Assembly: GCA_030035585.1 (NCBI GenBank)
Contig: CM057468.1
Coordinates: 53,130,145-53,194,144 of the forward strand
From: Dugong dugon
Lineage: Eukaryota > Chordata > Mammalia > Sirenia > Dugongidae
DNA: 64,000 nt
Reading direction: 5' to 3'
Shown in pieces: positions 32,577 to 44,891 of this stretch (within the stretch, counting starts at the first letter, position 1; each line of letters opens with the position of its first letter). The notes under the pieces were generated by a model. That model was not told the DNA's origin. It was given only the letters and a program-made list of their open reading frames with translations, and searched no databases. The position numbers were made by a program, and so were the translations under genes.

Positions 32577-35500
32577 GCCCCACTGCCTCACCTCCCCTGT
32601 AACTGCAGCACTTTGAGCTACGGGAATGCCTATGCCAAGCACGTTGCTTTGCTGTGAGAAGAGAAGTTGCTGAGTTTTATCAGCATATCACAAGACAGAC
32701 ACAGGAAGCCAACCCAGGCGTGTTCAGGAGGTGACGTCAGCCACCAGAGCTGGGGAGAGGCCTCTCCACACTACCCTAGGAGCAAGAAGGCAGAAAGAGA
32801 ATTAGCAGTGTTCCTGAAATAGAGAAGCCTGGCTTCTTGTGATAACACTGTTGATCCAATCCAATTTTCGGCTTGTAAGATGTGCCCGTGTCAAGACAAG
32901 AGAACATGTCTTGTCACACATCACACAATGACCAAACATTTCAGTAAGAACGTGCATGGAGCAGGGAGGAGTTTTACTTTGCCTGGCAGTAGGTTACTGC
33001 GTATAGGCTGTCAAAGAAGTAGTTCTTTGGAACATCTCAAAACAGTGGTGGCATCTCTAGATTCCCAGGGAGAAGCGAGGTCTCCGTTGTTACAAACAGT
33101 GACATCACCAAAAGCCACTGTGTCTAGGGAGTTAGTGTGGACCAGCAGCTAGCATCCACATACTGATTTCCAGATGAGAAATGTCAAGGCATGCATTTCT
33201 GTGCATCTACAATCACTCATCGATGTATGCTTGCAAGTGAAATTAGTTTTCTGCACAACTGATTTGCAACTATAGGCAAGTCAGACTAAGTTGCTTTGCC
33301 AATAAGGAAAAGTAGTGATCATTAAGAAATTGTCTCGTTTAATTTCTGGAAATTTTCTTCACATTTGTAAGCAGACTCCAATCTCTTATTGGGTACAATA
33401 TAATTTTGGAAAAAGCACAGCAACTGACACATAGTAAGCACTCGGTAAATGTTTTTTGAGGTGACAGAGAGTCACAAAGGTCTGTGTTCCTATGCCTGAC
33501 AATGTTTTGTGTACCTCAGGCAGGCCCCTGGCCCACTGTATGTGAGTGATAACAGCCAGGACAGGCAAGTTAATAGAGACCTAATGTGTGAAGCTCTTAG
33601 CACTCCCTAGAAAAGAGCAAGACAATATGATAGTGGTGATTACCAGCCTTTCATCAAATGAAAAGAGCCCTGGACTATTCAAATGTCAGATTTGTGTTGG
33701 AGACTCCAACCAAAAGCAGGAAACCTTTCTATAATTCATCTTGTTTTTGTTCAAGGTCTCAAGGTCTTTTTTTATTCCCTTTTTAGTAGGTTGGGGCTCC
33801 AACAGTAAATAAGATCACTTGCTATTCTCCAATACTGGTTAGAGGATCTTCCTCAGCCTTCGAATGATCAAAAAGGCTTGTGGCATAAAATAAGGAAATA
33901 TACCCCTGCCAGCTTATACTTGTCACTTTGCTGAAATACAAGGGCCCTGCTTCATGCACTAGGTGTGCTCATTTCCCACACATGTGGATCTTGGTGAGCT
34001 GCTCACCGCTCGTGCCTCTTCATCTCCTTGATGCCCACGCGGGACCGTTTCCTTTTTGTCTCATCACCACCTGATTCATCCTCATGACTGAGGTGTGCCC
34101 GATGCATCCTGACACCTTTATAGCAGTGCTGTTTCCTGGGCTCAGGAACCACACCAACCTTGAGATATCACCGGAGAACCCATGGGGAGGCAATTGTGGG
34201 TAGGACTTTAAGAGATGCAGCCTGGCCAAATACGTAAAACTTCAGTCCTGAAAATTTATAGGGTTTTATAGAAAAGCAAGGCTGGTTCACTCGATGGTAA
34301 CAGAGTGAGACCCACTGGAGAACAGTCATCAGAACCAGGGAGAACAAACTCCCCGCAAGGTGATCTAACTCAAAAAGCTCTCTCCTCAGTGATTACCCAG
34401 GATAGCACGGGCTTACGGTGAAGGTAGGTGTTCTTTCTCTATGCTAGAAAGTAGGATTTGGCCAGTCTACTCATAAAAGGCCATGCTGACATTGTCTCTA
34501 TGTTTTACAATTTAAATTATTTTTCAAATTAGACCTACATTGCTCCAACCGGAACATTACCTCTAGAGGACTCATTTTCAGTGGAGAGAGACTTCAGCAC
34601 AGTGCCTGCTTCAAAGGCCCCAATTCAGATACATACACTTGGCCAAGTGAAGTCACACACGCACTGCATTTAAACACATTTTATATGGTGTATTCAGGGT
34701 ATCCTGTTTGCATGGGTGTGAACAGGCTGGAGAGAAAGTGGTGCTTGTCCACCTCCTCCAGCCATGGGCAGCAAAGGAAAGGGGAATTATCTTTAGTTTA
34801 GATTTGTTTTTCTATCCCTGTGTTCTGAATATCAGAATCCTCAAACCCTTCTGAAATATAACTGCCTCCAGAGACTTCCCAGGCAGGGACACTCAGAAGC
34901 TTTGAGAAAACTTAAATCAGCATGAAACTCTTTCTAACAAATTGGAGCTGCGCTACAGTGAGCATCCACCATAGAACTCAGAGGGCTTCCTACTAATGGA
35001 GATGGGCCTATCCCCTCTCCAGATATTTGCCAAGGCCTCTTTGGGACAGATTCTTGCTCTGGCCAGAAGGGTGGGCTGAAGATGTCTAAGCTTATTGTTA
35101 GACATAACAAAGTCTCCCTTCACTCTGAAGGTCTTACGTAGTCTGCCCACTTCAGTGGATGAGGCACAGGCACTTCTAAGTGGGTTCTTTTTGTCACAGC
35201 ACAACCAGCACAACTCGGACAGATCTGTGGGTCTCTGGTTCATCAGCATTCCAGCCAAACAGCCCTGCTTAGACGTTAGCACAGGACAACAAAACACAGG
35301 TTCCTGTAGACAAAACAGCAACCTTCCCAGATTTTTTTTTTTACATGCACGTTTGCAGATGATCCAAAGACTACAGTGTTTTAAATTCACTGTTTGTTAT
35401 AATCTGTGTAATTGCCAAATAGTTGTAGTGATAAATATGACCTGCATTCACTTTATTCTGGTATTGTTAATTATGTTTCGAATAGCTCCCTTTTCCGAGC

Positions 35501-36550
35501 CCCTGTCCACAATTAAGAAGGGTGGAGCATACTTTGAATCTGGAAGCATGAGGGTAAAGTAAAAACCACACCCCCAGTTTAGTGGGGAGAAGATGTTGCA
35601 CTAATACGGACGCACCCCTGAGTAGGGGAGAGGGTTGTATGAGAGAGCGCAGGTGACTTCTAATCCCTGGAGCCGGGCTTTTCCTGCTGCCCCGATCCTC
35701 AGCCCCACAGTTATGGCCATCGTGCACACTACAGATCCCAAACCCACTGTTTCTAAATGGCACAACCAGTCCAAGCTTCTCAAAAACCAGGCAAAATGCT
35801 TAAAATTGGGGCGATCGGGTCCACTGTAGTTGTCCAACAGGGGGTTGCTTTGGAATGCTTCAAAGACATGTCCTTAAAATTTCAGCCTGCTTATTAGTGA
35901 GTGGGCCAGTTCTTAAACCTGGTAGGAGAGAAAAGAGTTTTTTTTTAAAAATTGCCAAAAAGTTAGATGAAAATGTATTACTGTATAAAGCAAAGCTGTA
36001 TATACTAAACATTTTTTTAGCAGAGTGATATTTATTTGCATAGCCTATTTATTGTATTCGTATTACACTGTTATTAAATACTGGGATGAAATCAATGACC
36101 TGAAGCAAGGAACCTTGCCTTTTAAATGTGTCATTAATTAGGACTGCTGTGACATTGCCAGCTTGCATTAACAATTAGAAGATAGAAAGCCCGCAATCAG
36201 GGTGTCTACCTAACTTCTCAGGGACTACACTTTGTAGTTTTCCACCATTAGAAGAGCTGGTAAATATGAAACACTTGTTGAATTACCAGAATTGCCATTA
36301 ACAGTGTTTTCCTTCTCATATTTCATGCTTCCTGCCTCTGTATATATGACTGTGCTGTGTATTTGTCGAAGCTAGTAAGCAATAATTTATATGTAAAAAT
36401 GGCCAAGCAATATAAGGTTAAAACTTATATAAGTAACTGTTACCTTATCTTGTATTTTCAAGTGTTTTTTAAAACTGCTTTTCCAAATATATGTTAAAGG
36501 TACTATTAATGTCTCATACGACTTACTTTTTCCATGATGTGTGTGTGGGT
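32577..36550 (+). other. RAPGEF5: RAPGEF5 probable 3' UTR (end approximate)
   Basis: From the stop codon to about 36.5 kb no AfroSINE, LTR or L1 is seen, although such elements occur every 1-2 kb elsewhere. That fits a long 3' UTR under constraint. A small L2/MIR 3' relic lies at 33,410-33,450. Several AU-rich stretches occur (e.g. 36,027-36,055 'atttatttgcatagcctatt'). Candidate poly(A) signals are ATTAAA at 36,073-36,078 and AATATA near 36,487, the latter followed by a GT-rich stretch at 36,536-36,550. No AATAAA was found close by, so the exact end is unknown. A 145-codon minus frame at 34,953-35,390 shows no domain. Confidence 0.6.
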
Positions 36551-37801
36551 TAAATCGTCTTTATTCTAATGGATTGGAACTCAGGAATCATTTTGTTCAC
36601 TGAAGGAGCTAAGATAGGTGAAGAGGTTCAGAGGTAGCCCGCAGAAGACTAAGTAACCTATGATGCCATTGAATTGTTGCACATAATATACTGGAAATCT
36701 TCTTAAGTGATCTCATATTCTGGGATTTGGGGAATATAACAACCACTGTTATAGCCTAGCCTCACTCTAATAGGACCAGGAACTCTCCCTTTCTAATGAA
36801 CCCAGACACTGAAGAAGCTCCAAGCCCCTGCTGGTGATGCCGTTGCCTGGAATAGAGGCCCCAGCATAGGAAGAGCTACAGGCAGGATGCAGGGGGCTGA
36901 GGGATAAAAACAATGCTCTGGGGAGGTGGGAAGACTAGCTGTATATACATCTAAGGTGAAGGATTCTGTGGTGGATTGGATTACTGTTCAAAATATTCTC
37001 TGCCCTCTCCAGGAGAGGATTATGCCTCCTGCCCATTGATGTGAAGCTTGGTCATTTGGCGTGTAATAACTCCTTTCTGCAGGAGGAGTATGTATATCAC
37101 CATGTCCAACAAAAAATGGGGAGACATGGCCTGTGCCACTTCTTGGAGTTTAAGTTTCTTGGATGTATAGATTATGTATAGATAAATGTTTTTCATCAAG
37201 TTTTATTAATATTCTCAGAGCCCTCATGGCAGTGGTTAAGTACTAGGCTGCTAACCAAAAGATCTGCAGTTCGAACCCACCAGCCGCTCCCCAGGAGAAA
37301 GATGTGGCAGTCTGCTTCCATGAAGATTACAGCCTTGGAAGCCCTATGGGGTAGTTCTACTCTGTTGTATAGGGTCATTATGAGTCAGAATAGACTCGAC
37401 AGCAAGGAGGATTAATCTCATTTTGGTGAGACATAATTTTCACACTTCCATTCTTCCTTTAGCTCATTAAACATAAATAGCTGATATAAAATCTTTGTCT
37501 ATAAACGCCAACGCCTGGTCTTCCTCAGGCACAATTTCTGTTGATTTATTTTTTTTCCTGTGTAAGGGCCATAGTTCTTTCTTTGCATGCCTTATAATTT
37601 CTGTTGAAAACAAAACTGGACATTTTTAATATTATAATGTGGCAGCTATGGAAATCAGATTCTTTCCTGTCCTCGGGATTTGTTGTTTTGGCTGTTTTTT
37701 GTAATTGATGTTTATTTGTTTAGTATGTTTTTCTCAACTAATTCTGTAAAATCTATATACTTTGTCTTGTGTGGCCCCTGAAGTCTCTGTTCCTTTAGCT
37801 T
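36551..37801. other. Intergenic, one SINE
   Basis: Downstream of the gene. The only recognised element is the AfroSINE at 37,217-37,408. The rest is unassigned up to the ERV boundary at 37,802. Confidence 0.7.
37217..37408 (+). repeat. AfroSINE
   Basis: 'agagccctcatggcagtggt', 'ctgcagttcgaacccaccag', 'ggcagtctgcttccatgaag' and 'gtcagaatagactcgacagc'. 'attaatattctc' on the left and 'attaatctc' on the right may be a diverged TSD. Confidence 0.88.
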
Positions 37802-40306
37802 TGTCAAAGCACAAAATTAAGCACAGACTCTGTAAATAGAGAACAATAGAGCTTTACTGAGGAATGAATAGAAAGCGTCAAACCGATCGGCACAAAGCGT
37901 AAGTGTAAAGTGCTCCAAAGGGTTAGGTAGAGAGTGATTTTTATACACAATGTAGAGGAACAAAAAAAATCTTTCTTTACATCAGTTATCTATTTTAACG
38001 TTCTTTCCGAGAACAATCTGCGCAAGCAATCTTTCAAAACAGGAGTCACAAGACCCCCTCCCTAGGTAACATTTCGCCATATGTTTAACCATGTCTTAAT
38101 CATCTAGTGCTGCTATAACAATACAACAGACGAATGGCTTTAACAAAGAGAAGTTTATTCTCACAGCTACAAGTCCAAATTCAGGGTGTCAGCTCCAAGG
38201 GAACCCTTTCTCTGTCGGCTCTGGAGGAAGGTCCGTGTCATCAATCTGGTCTTAGTATGAGAGCATCTCTGTGCAGGAACCTCCAGTCCAAAGGGCGCCC
38301 TCTGCTCCCAGCACTGCTTTCTTGGTGGTGTGAGGTTCCCATGTTTCTCTGCTTGCTTCTCTCTTTTATATCTCAAAAGAGATTGCTTAAGACACTATCC
38401 AATCTTATAGACCTCATCAGTATAACCTCATCATAGTGACAGAGTTTACAACACATAAAGGAAATCACATATAACCTCATCACAGTCATAGAGTTTACAA
38501 CACATAAGGAAATCACTTCAGATTACAAAATGGTGCACAATCATACAATACTGGGAATCATGATCCAGCCAAGTTGACAGATATTTCTGGGGGACACAAT
38601 TCAATCCATGACATTCCACCCTTTGCCCCCTCCCCAAATTCATGTCCTTGCAACATGCAAAACTTTCATCTCCTCGTATCACAGCAGAAGTCTTAACTCC
38701 AAGTCCAAAATCCAAAAATTTCTCTTCATCTGTGAAATCTAGAATACAAGTTACCTGCTTCCAAAGGTACAATGGCAGAACAGGCACAAGCTAGACATTT
38801 CCATTACAAATTGGAGAAACTAGAGGAGAAGGGATAACAGGCACCCAGCAAGTCAGCAGAATACATTAGCCTTCAAGGCTTTGGAAGTAATCCTCTGTTC
38901 TCTAAGACCATATACACAATAGCCCTGCCCTCCAGACTCTAGGTATTGGCTACACTCTCCAGATTCTGAGTGGAGGCCCCTCGGCCCTGGGCTTCAGCTC
39001 TGCCTTCCAGGCCCACTGGCACAGCAAGTCTGCTCCCTCAGCTTTAGGCACACCATTCTTCTAGTCCTTTGGAGTGACAACTCTACTCTTAGAAACACCA
39101 GAGGCCCTGGCTCCACCCTTTGAAACCCCAGAGGTCATGGCCATACCTTTTGAGACTGAGGCAGCTTGGCTTGTGTTCCTTGTTTCTTCAGCTTCTGCTT
39201 CCTGTGGCCTCTAAGCCCTCAGGCTTCATGCCTGCATCCGCCCTGCTGGGGAAAGTGTTCCAAAGCTCTGTTGCTCCACCAATTAAGTGCCTGGAGGCAA
39301 CCTACTCTGCCAGGAAGCCTCCTGCACACAAGCACTCAGCTCTCCTGCTCCGTGGGTCGGCAAGCCTAGCTCCACGATAAGTGCCTGGAGGTACCCCACT
39401 CCACCAGGAAGACTTCTGCGCACAGGCACTCAGCTCTCTCACTCTGTGGGTCGGCTCCAGTGCCGTCTCACGCTGGTCTCCTGGTTCTGCTGCTGCTGGT
39501 TCTCTGCTACTGCCACTTTGCCGCTTCTCTGCTGCTGCTGGTCCTCTGCCATTGCCACTCCTCTGTCCGTTCACGGTTTCAAAACCGCGTCCACATTTTA
39601 GGTATCTGTTAGAGAGCACCCCACTCCTGGTACCCAATTCTTAGTCATCTACTGCTGCTGCACAGAAATACCACAAGCAGATGTCTTTAACAAAGAGAAG
39701 TTTATTTTCTCAGAGTTCAGTAGGCTACAAATCCAAATTTAGGGTGTCAGCTCCAAGGGAACCCTTTCTCTGTCGGCTCTGGAGGAAGGTCCATGTCGTC
39801 AATCTTCCCTTAGTCTGGGAGCAATTCTGTGCAGGAACCTCAGGTCCAAAGGACACACTCTGCTTCCGGCACTGCTTTCTTGGTGGTGTGTGGTTCCCAT
39901 GTGTCTTCTGCTTGCTTCTCTCTTCTATATCTCAAAAGAGATTGGCTTAAGACACTATCCAATCTTGTAGACCTCATCAGTGTAACCTCATCATAATGAC
40001 AGAGTTTACAACACATAAGGAAATCACATCAGATTACAAAATGGTACACAATCATACAATACTGGGAATCATGACCCAGCCAAGTTGATAGATACTTTTG
40101 GGGGACACAATTCAATCCATGGAAAACTACATTCTTGATCCCTCCTTGATTGCTCAAGGGTGGGGGGTAATTAAAACTTTACAAGAGTGGAAAATTCCAC
40201 GCATAGTCTAAAAGCGAAGTGGAGGTTAGGAGCAAAATGGAATCTGATTCGAACCTGTGTCAGCCATCTTAGTTATGCCAAGTGCCTTATATTTTTATGA
40301 CTCTCC
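37802..40306 (-). repeat. ERV 3' LTR, split by a MaLR-like element
   Basis: Left part 37,802-38,091 and right part 40,125-~40,306 align continuously with the LTR at 51,198-51,665. The left part ends 'catatgtttaacca' and the right resumes 'cattcttgatccctccttga'. In the intact LTR this is 'catatgtttaaccactttct' followed by 'tgctccctccttga'. The AATAAA equivalent here is mutated ('gagctttactgagg'). Confidence 0.88.
38092..40124 (-). mobile_element. Complete non-autonomous MaLR-like LTR retrotransposon
   Basis: The structure is LTR 38,092-38,613, internal region 38,614-39,636, LTR 39,637-40,124. The LTRs read TGTCATGGATTG...ACTAAGACA on the minus strand. A TATA-like 'atataaaagag' and an AATAAA lie at MaLR-typical places. 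Next to the 5' LTR (39,619-39,636) the minus strand gives 'gggtaccaggagtgggg', close to a tRNA-Leu primer-binding site. A purine-rich tract (38,614-38,640, minus strand) precedes the 3' LTR. TSD AACCA (38,087-38,091) / AACTA (40,125-40,129). The interior has no gag/pol and carries CTG-rich repeats (39,487-39,545) and an ~90-bp tandem repeat (~39,290-39,450). Confidence 0.85.
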
Positions 40307-40589
40307 ATAGAGATTCCTTGATCACTATTATAAGAGTGTTTTCTTCTGCATGGTCATTGTACAGAGTGGTTTTTGTTCATAGATTAAAATCATCTTCCAT
40401 TTCTTCACCATGCCATAGCTCAGACACTGTGCTTCTGTGATCCACTAGGCAAAGTTACTGTAGAGGTGGCCACAGTAGGAGGAACAACTTAACTGAAGGG
40501 CCAACTCAAGGTGTGAAAGTAATCTCTAATGATTCAAGACACATAATCCTCTGCACAAAGAGTGGTGGACTTGTGGCAAGCATTAGACA

Positions 40590-41960
40590 GACATTTCATA
40601 AAGCATTTGATTATTCCTGTAACAATGATTACTATAATTAAAATGATTAGGCCAGTTTGTAATAGATAATGCAGCCAAGAACCAATACCAGTCAGTAACC
40701 AGCTAAAGATATCTAGGAAGGAGAATCAGGCATAGGAGGTATTGAATGTAGCTATGCAGCCTGTTGGTAAATTTTTCTGATGTCTTCTTGTACTTCTCCT
40801 GTGGTGTTAATCCAGGCATAACAGGAGGTATTGGCGATAACACAAACTGAGGAAATCGAGAACTATTATATAATCTAATACAACTTTAACAAGGGATTCT
40901 AAAGATGTCTGTTGAACAACCATTCTGTCTGCAACATCAGCAATTTGAGCCATTGTACAGATAGGTTATGAATGGATTTCTCAAGTTGGGGAATACCATA
41001 ATTAGGCAGGAGTGCATGAAGGAATACTCAACCCATTCCAGGTTTGTCAGCTACTGGATTAGACTATGATATGTTGTCCCTTCAGTTCTTACTGGGAATT
41101 TTCACATCACTGGTCCAATGCATACTTTCATTATAGGAAAGAATATTTAGTGGAACTTCTAAAAGCCCTAACATACAATGACCCTGCATTCTCCAACCAT
41201 CTAAGCATAGGACTAGTCACTAGGGTTAGGCTCTCTCCTAGTGCTATAATTGGATCCTCCATATAAAAATACATATCCATGGGGAGTACAGATCATCTCA
41301 TTTCCAGTATAATTATCTGGAATAGTTCTATTAACCTCAAACCAACTTTCAGTAAGAATTGTCACAAATGGGTAATCATCCTAATCTCACTGGGCTCCAC
41401 AGTTTAGTACAAAGAAGGAACAAATTATTAGGATCTATCTGGCTTCCATCTTGACAATATGGCAACTAAATCATATGTAGTGACAAGGTGTCAAAATATT
41501 TAGGGGAATCAGCAGTTTGGATTGGGGTATCATTTTGGCAGTACTGTAGTAATCTGCTAAAACTGTGATAGAGACCAGGTAAATTTGTATATCTAAAACA
41601 GTTCAGTATCCAGCGTACCACATGGGCTAAATTGAAACACGGGACCTGAGGACACGGGACCTGAGGTTGAGCCAACAATTCAGGAAGATGTCAAAGACTG
41701 ATATATATGGTTTGTTTAAAGGTAACATTAAGATTAATAACAGTTTCAGGCACAAGACAAAATTTGATATTGGAAACACTAGTGGATCTGAGTTTTTATG
41801 TCCTTGTGGGTTGGGGTGACAGATCCAACATTCAGTCAAGTCACTGACACTCGCTACTGATTGGGCCAACTTAACAAAAGCTTTTTTTTTCTCCAAGCCT
41901 CAAATGGAATTCCTATGAAGAGAAGAACAAAGCTTTAACAAAATTTCATGTTATACAAGT
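40590..41960 (-). pseudogene. ERV env remnant
   Basis: Minus-strand frames in this stretch show retroviral Env hallmarks. A Cys-Trp-Ile-Cys group (~41,825-41,835) resembles the SU CWxC motif. A glycosylation-site- and cysteine-bearing SU segment lies near 41,250-41,330. A TM-like region near 40,790-40,880 has paired cysteines followed by a Trp-Ile-Asn-Thr stretch, then a hydrophobic segment (~40,590-40,680). Several stops and frame breaks separate these pieces. Env lies between the pol end and the 3' LTR, as expected. The class is uncertain; Env looks gammaretrovirus-like. Non-functional. Confidence 0.6.
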
Positions 41961-42059
41961 CGCACCAGGAGATTAAATCAGTTACATAACAAAGCTAGCA
42001 GTGTTAAAATAGTGACAATTATTAGGCAAAGTCCACAAAATTCAACATGCATGTGGTCG

Positions 42060-42370
42060 TGTTCTGTGATCTTGGGACTAGCTCTCTACCTCAGATGTCA
42101 TCTGCTTCTGGCCCTCAGAGTGTCTCAAGGTAATCTTTAATTCTCCAGAGGGCTGGCTAGTCCACAGAGGAGTCTTGGCTTTCTTTAATTGTGACAAATG
42201 GATCCAAGGTTTAATTCTTATTTTGGCAGCACACAGTTTGGTGAGGAGGACCAGGTATAGTCCCCTCTAACGGGACTCCAAGGAATCCTTCAGTTAACAC
42301 CTCTTCCAGTATACATCCTCTCCTGGAGCAATATTGGGCAGGTTCTGAGGCTCTGGCTTTTGGTCATCAG
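42060..42370 (-). pseudogene. ERV pol remnant (integrase C-terminus)
   Basis: A minus-strand frame contains a Pro-Gly-Glu-Asp-Val-Tyr stretch, then a Tyr-Leu-Val-Leu-Leu-Thr stretch, then Lys-Pro-Trp-Ile-His-Leu-Ser-x-Leu-Lys-Lys. This is the pattern of the C-terminal DNA-binding (GPY/F-like) region of class I retroviral integrases. It is interrupted by in-frame stops. It lies just upstream (in the minus direction) of the env remnant, the normal pol-env order. No reverse transcriptase remnant was recognised. Confidence 0.58.
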
Positions 42371-42519
42371 AGGCTTCCTTAACCTGTAAAAAATATTTTT
42401 TAGAGTATTTGGTTAAAGATTGGCAATATTTTATTAATTCGGGCTACATAATATTAGCGTCAGGATGAGCAATATAACGTAAAGTAATCCAAAATCGTCA
42501 GGTCAAACGAAAGGCTCAT

Positions 42520-42625
42520 AGCTCATGTCATCAGATGACAAAATGGAGGATAATTACATAATATCTGCTAAACCACTGAGAGTCATGGCCTAGCCAAGCT
42601 GACACATAACTTTAACCATCACAGG
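42520..42625 (-). repeat. MaLR-like LTR terminal fragment
   Basis: 'tcatcagatgacaaaatgga', 'gagagtcatggcctagccaa' and 'gctgacacat' match the 5' end of the MaLR LTRs at 44,317-44,886 and 50,010-50,491. Only about 100 bases are retained. Confidence 0.65.
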
Positions 42626-43030
42626 TTCTTTGTGCAGTAGTAAGGATGCTGAAGGCCATTTGGCTTTGAAGAACTACTTCCCCATCATAGTCATTTCAGT
42701 ATTCATTCCTTGGAGTCCATGGATGGAATCATTTAAAACACTCTGGACATACTCGGAACTTTGACATAAGCCATAACATCTTCTAATCCTATTTGAGGTA
42801 CAAAAATAAAAGCCAAATGATTATATCATTGAAATACAGATCTATACTAATGAGCTCTTAAAAGCACGACAGGTAAGTCAGTTAATATATGACCTTGGGT
42901 CCAGCTCAGTCCCATAGTACATGTGCTAATCCATCCAATGGGAGCCAAGGCCAAAGGTTAGAGCCACATAACCAAGATGTGCCATTTGGGCTAATCAAAT
43001 AGCAGGAACGAGAAGATGAGAAAAAAACCC
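42626..43030 (-). pseudogene. Possible second retroviral TM (env) fragment
   Basis: Around 42,640-42,730 the minus strand reads with a leucine/methionine heptad pattern ending in a cysteine, preceded by a short hydrophobic stretch. It resembles the immunosuppressive-domain neighbourhood of class I Env TM. It lies on the wrong side of the integrase remnant for a simple provirus, which suggests a second element or a rearrangement. The match is weak and interrupted by a stop. Confidence 0.3.
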
Positions 43031-44316
43031 TTACCATAGGATATCCCATAGTGAGCATAGTATTATTCATTACTAAAATAGCTCATTCTTACATTAAAAA
43101 GGGAAAGAAAAATAGAAATTATTTCCTATATCTAGGAAATAGGACACTGAACATCAGCAATATTCTCATATAAACCTTAGAGTAATTCTTTTAGTTTACT
43201 CACTCTTATGTAGTTAATTTTGGTTCCATGTAATTCTGGTTCAGCAGTAGTCTGAAAACCCTGTCAGCTTCTTCTACATAAGAGTTCTAGAAATCTTGTT
43301 TTAGTCCAAATAATATTCAAAACATTATAGTCCTCTCTATAAGTCTGATATAGTCCATTTTTGTTGAAATATTTTGGTCAGGTATTTTCAGTGAATCAGC
43401 AAAGTAAAACTTATCTGTAGATGACAACTTAAAAATGTCAATGGTTAACTTATAATAATAATAATTCTTAAAAGTGAAAGACCTGATGGAAATTAACTAC
43501 AAAAGTGATGCAAAGCCAAATAAAGCCAATTAAAAAGAAACTTTAGACAAAAATATCTCTAAACATAACGATTAACCTTATTTTTGAAGAGCTTCAAATA
43601 TAACACATAATCTTGAGACATAATGCTAGGCAAGATATACCAAGATAATCAAGTCACTAAACCTCTGAAGCGTAATAAAAACTCCATAGATAAATAGCAT
43701 GAATTCCACAGTTAAAACTATTGGCTTTAATGATGCTAGAGTCAAAAGATACAAAGTTGCAACCCAGTTAGCAGTGGAAATAATAAAATTATGACATGAT
43801 ATTATGCATTTATTGTTCAATATCAGGCAAACATTACTAACACATAAATTTTAACTCAAAGAAAATTTGGTACTTTTCCTGATTGGAAGTTTCATGTAAC
43901 TCATAACATTTTAAATAAACCTTTTTTTAGCACTTTTCTTTCTATAAAACAGAAAGCAAATCATTTGTGGCTTTCCACGAAGTTTCACAGTTGTCAGAAG
44001 TTTGTCATAGGTGATCGAGAAACAATACTTAAGTTATTTAACCAAAAACCTTAAAGGTAAAAACCTTAGCTTTTTTCAAAGCCATGTAGCTTGGTTTTTG
44101 ACTCAGGAATTCATTTAACGAGATGCCAGTCTTGTGCCTTTGAGGCAGATTACACAAAGAATAAATTAACTCTTCAACTCAGTAATTAAAGAAAATTTTG
44201 TTATTTTTACAGGAAGAACCCCAATTCTTTATATGCTATTTGACACTCAAACTCAAAAATCTCATAAATTAACCCGTCAATCTTTAGCCAAAAAAGGACA
44301 AAAACTTTGAACATAT
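43031..44316. other. Unresolved AT-rich ERV interior
   Basis: No domain or known repeat was recognised on either strand. It is bounded by retroelement pieces and presumably belongs to the decayed ERV interior or another old element. Confidence 0.4.
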
Positions 44317-44886
44317 TGTTTTAGTTACCTAGTGCTGCCATCACAGCAATAACAAAGTGGATGGCTTTAACAAAGAGAAATTTATTCTCTCACAGTCTAA
44401 TATGGTAGAAGTCCAAAATTCAGGGTGCCAGCTCCAGGGAAAGGCTTTCTCTCTCCGTCGGCTCTGGAGGAAGGTTCTTGTCATCAACCTTCCCTTGGTC
44501 TAGGAGCTTCTCCATGCAGGAACCTTGGATCCAAAGGAAGCACTCTGCTCCTGGCACTGCTTTCTTGGTGGTATCAGGTCCCCAACTCTCTGCTCACTCC
44601 CCTTTCCTTTTATCTCTTGTAAGATAAAAAGTGATGCAGGCCACATGCCAGGGAAACTCCCTTTACATTGGATCAGGGATGTGACCTGAGTAAGGGTGTT
44701 ACATCCCACCTTAATCCTCTTTAACATAATCTAATCTTGCCTCATTAACCACATGCAGAGATTAGGATTTACAACACATAAGAAAATTATATCAATCACA
44801 AAATGGAGGACAACCACACAATACTGGGAATCATGGCCTAACCAAGTTGACATATATTTTGGGGGGACACAATTCAATCCATGTCA
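44317..44886 (-). mobile_element. Solo MaLR-like LTR with perfect TSD
   Basis: The minus strand begins TGACATGGATTGAATTGTGT and ends ...CTAAAACA. CATAT lies at 44,312-44,316 and 44,887-44,891, a perfect 5-bp TSD. It is the same family as the LTRs at 38,092, 39,637 and 50,010. It contains AATAAA on the minus strand ('agagaaatttattctctc' on the plus). An additional 'gtgatgcaggccacatgcca' block distinguishes it from the other copies. Confidence 0.92.
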
Positions 44887-44891
44887 CATAT

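Noticed and set aside
34953..35390. 145-codon minus-strand frame in the 3' UTR, with a 155-codon plus frame opposite
   Set aside because: Mutually overlapping frames without domains. Long chance frames are expected in UTR sequence.
39302..39637. 111-codon minus frame rich in Ala/Arg/Glu
   Set aside because: It lies in the MaLR interior and its composition comes from CTG-rich repeats. No gag motif.
40590..41960. ERV env as a co-opted functional gene
   Set aside because: Stops and frame breaks separate the SU and TM parts. No long intact frame exists on the minus strand.
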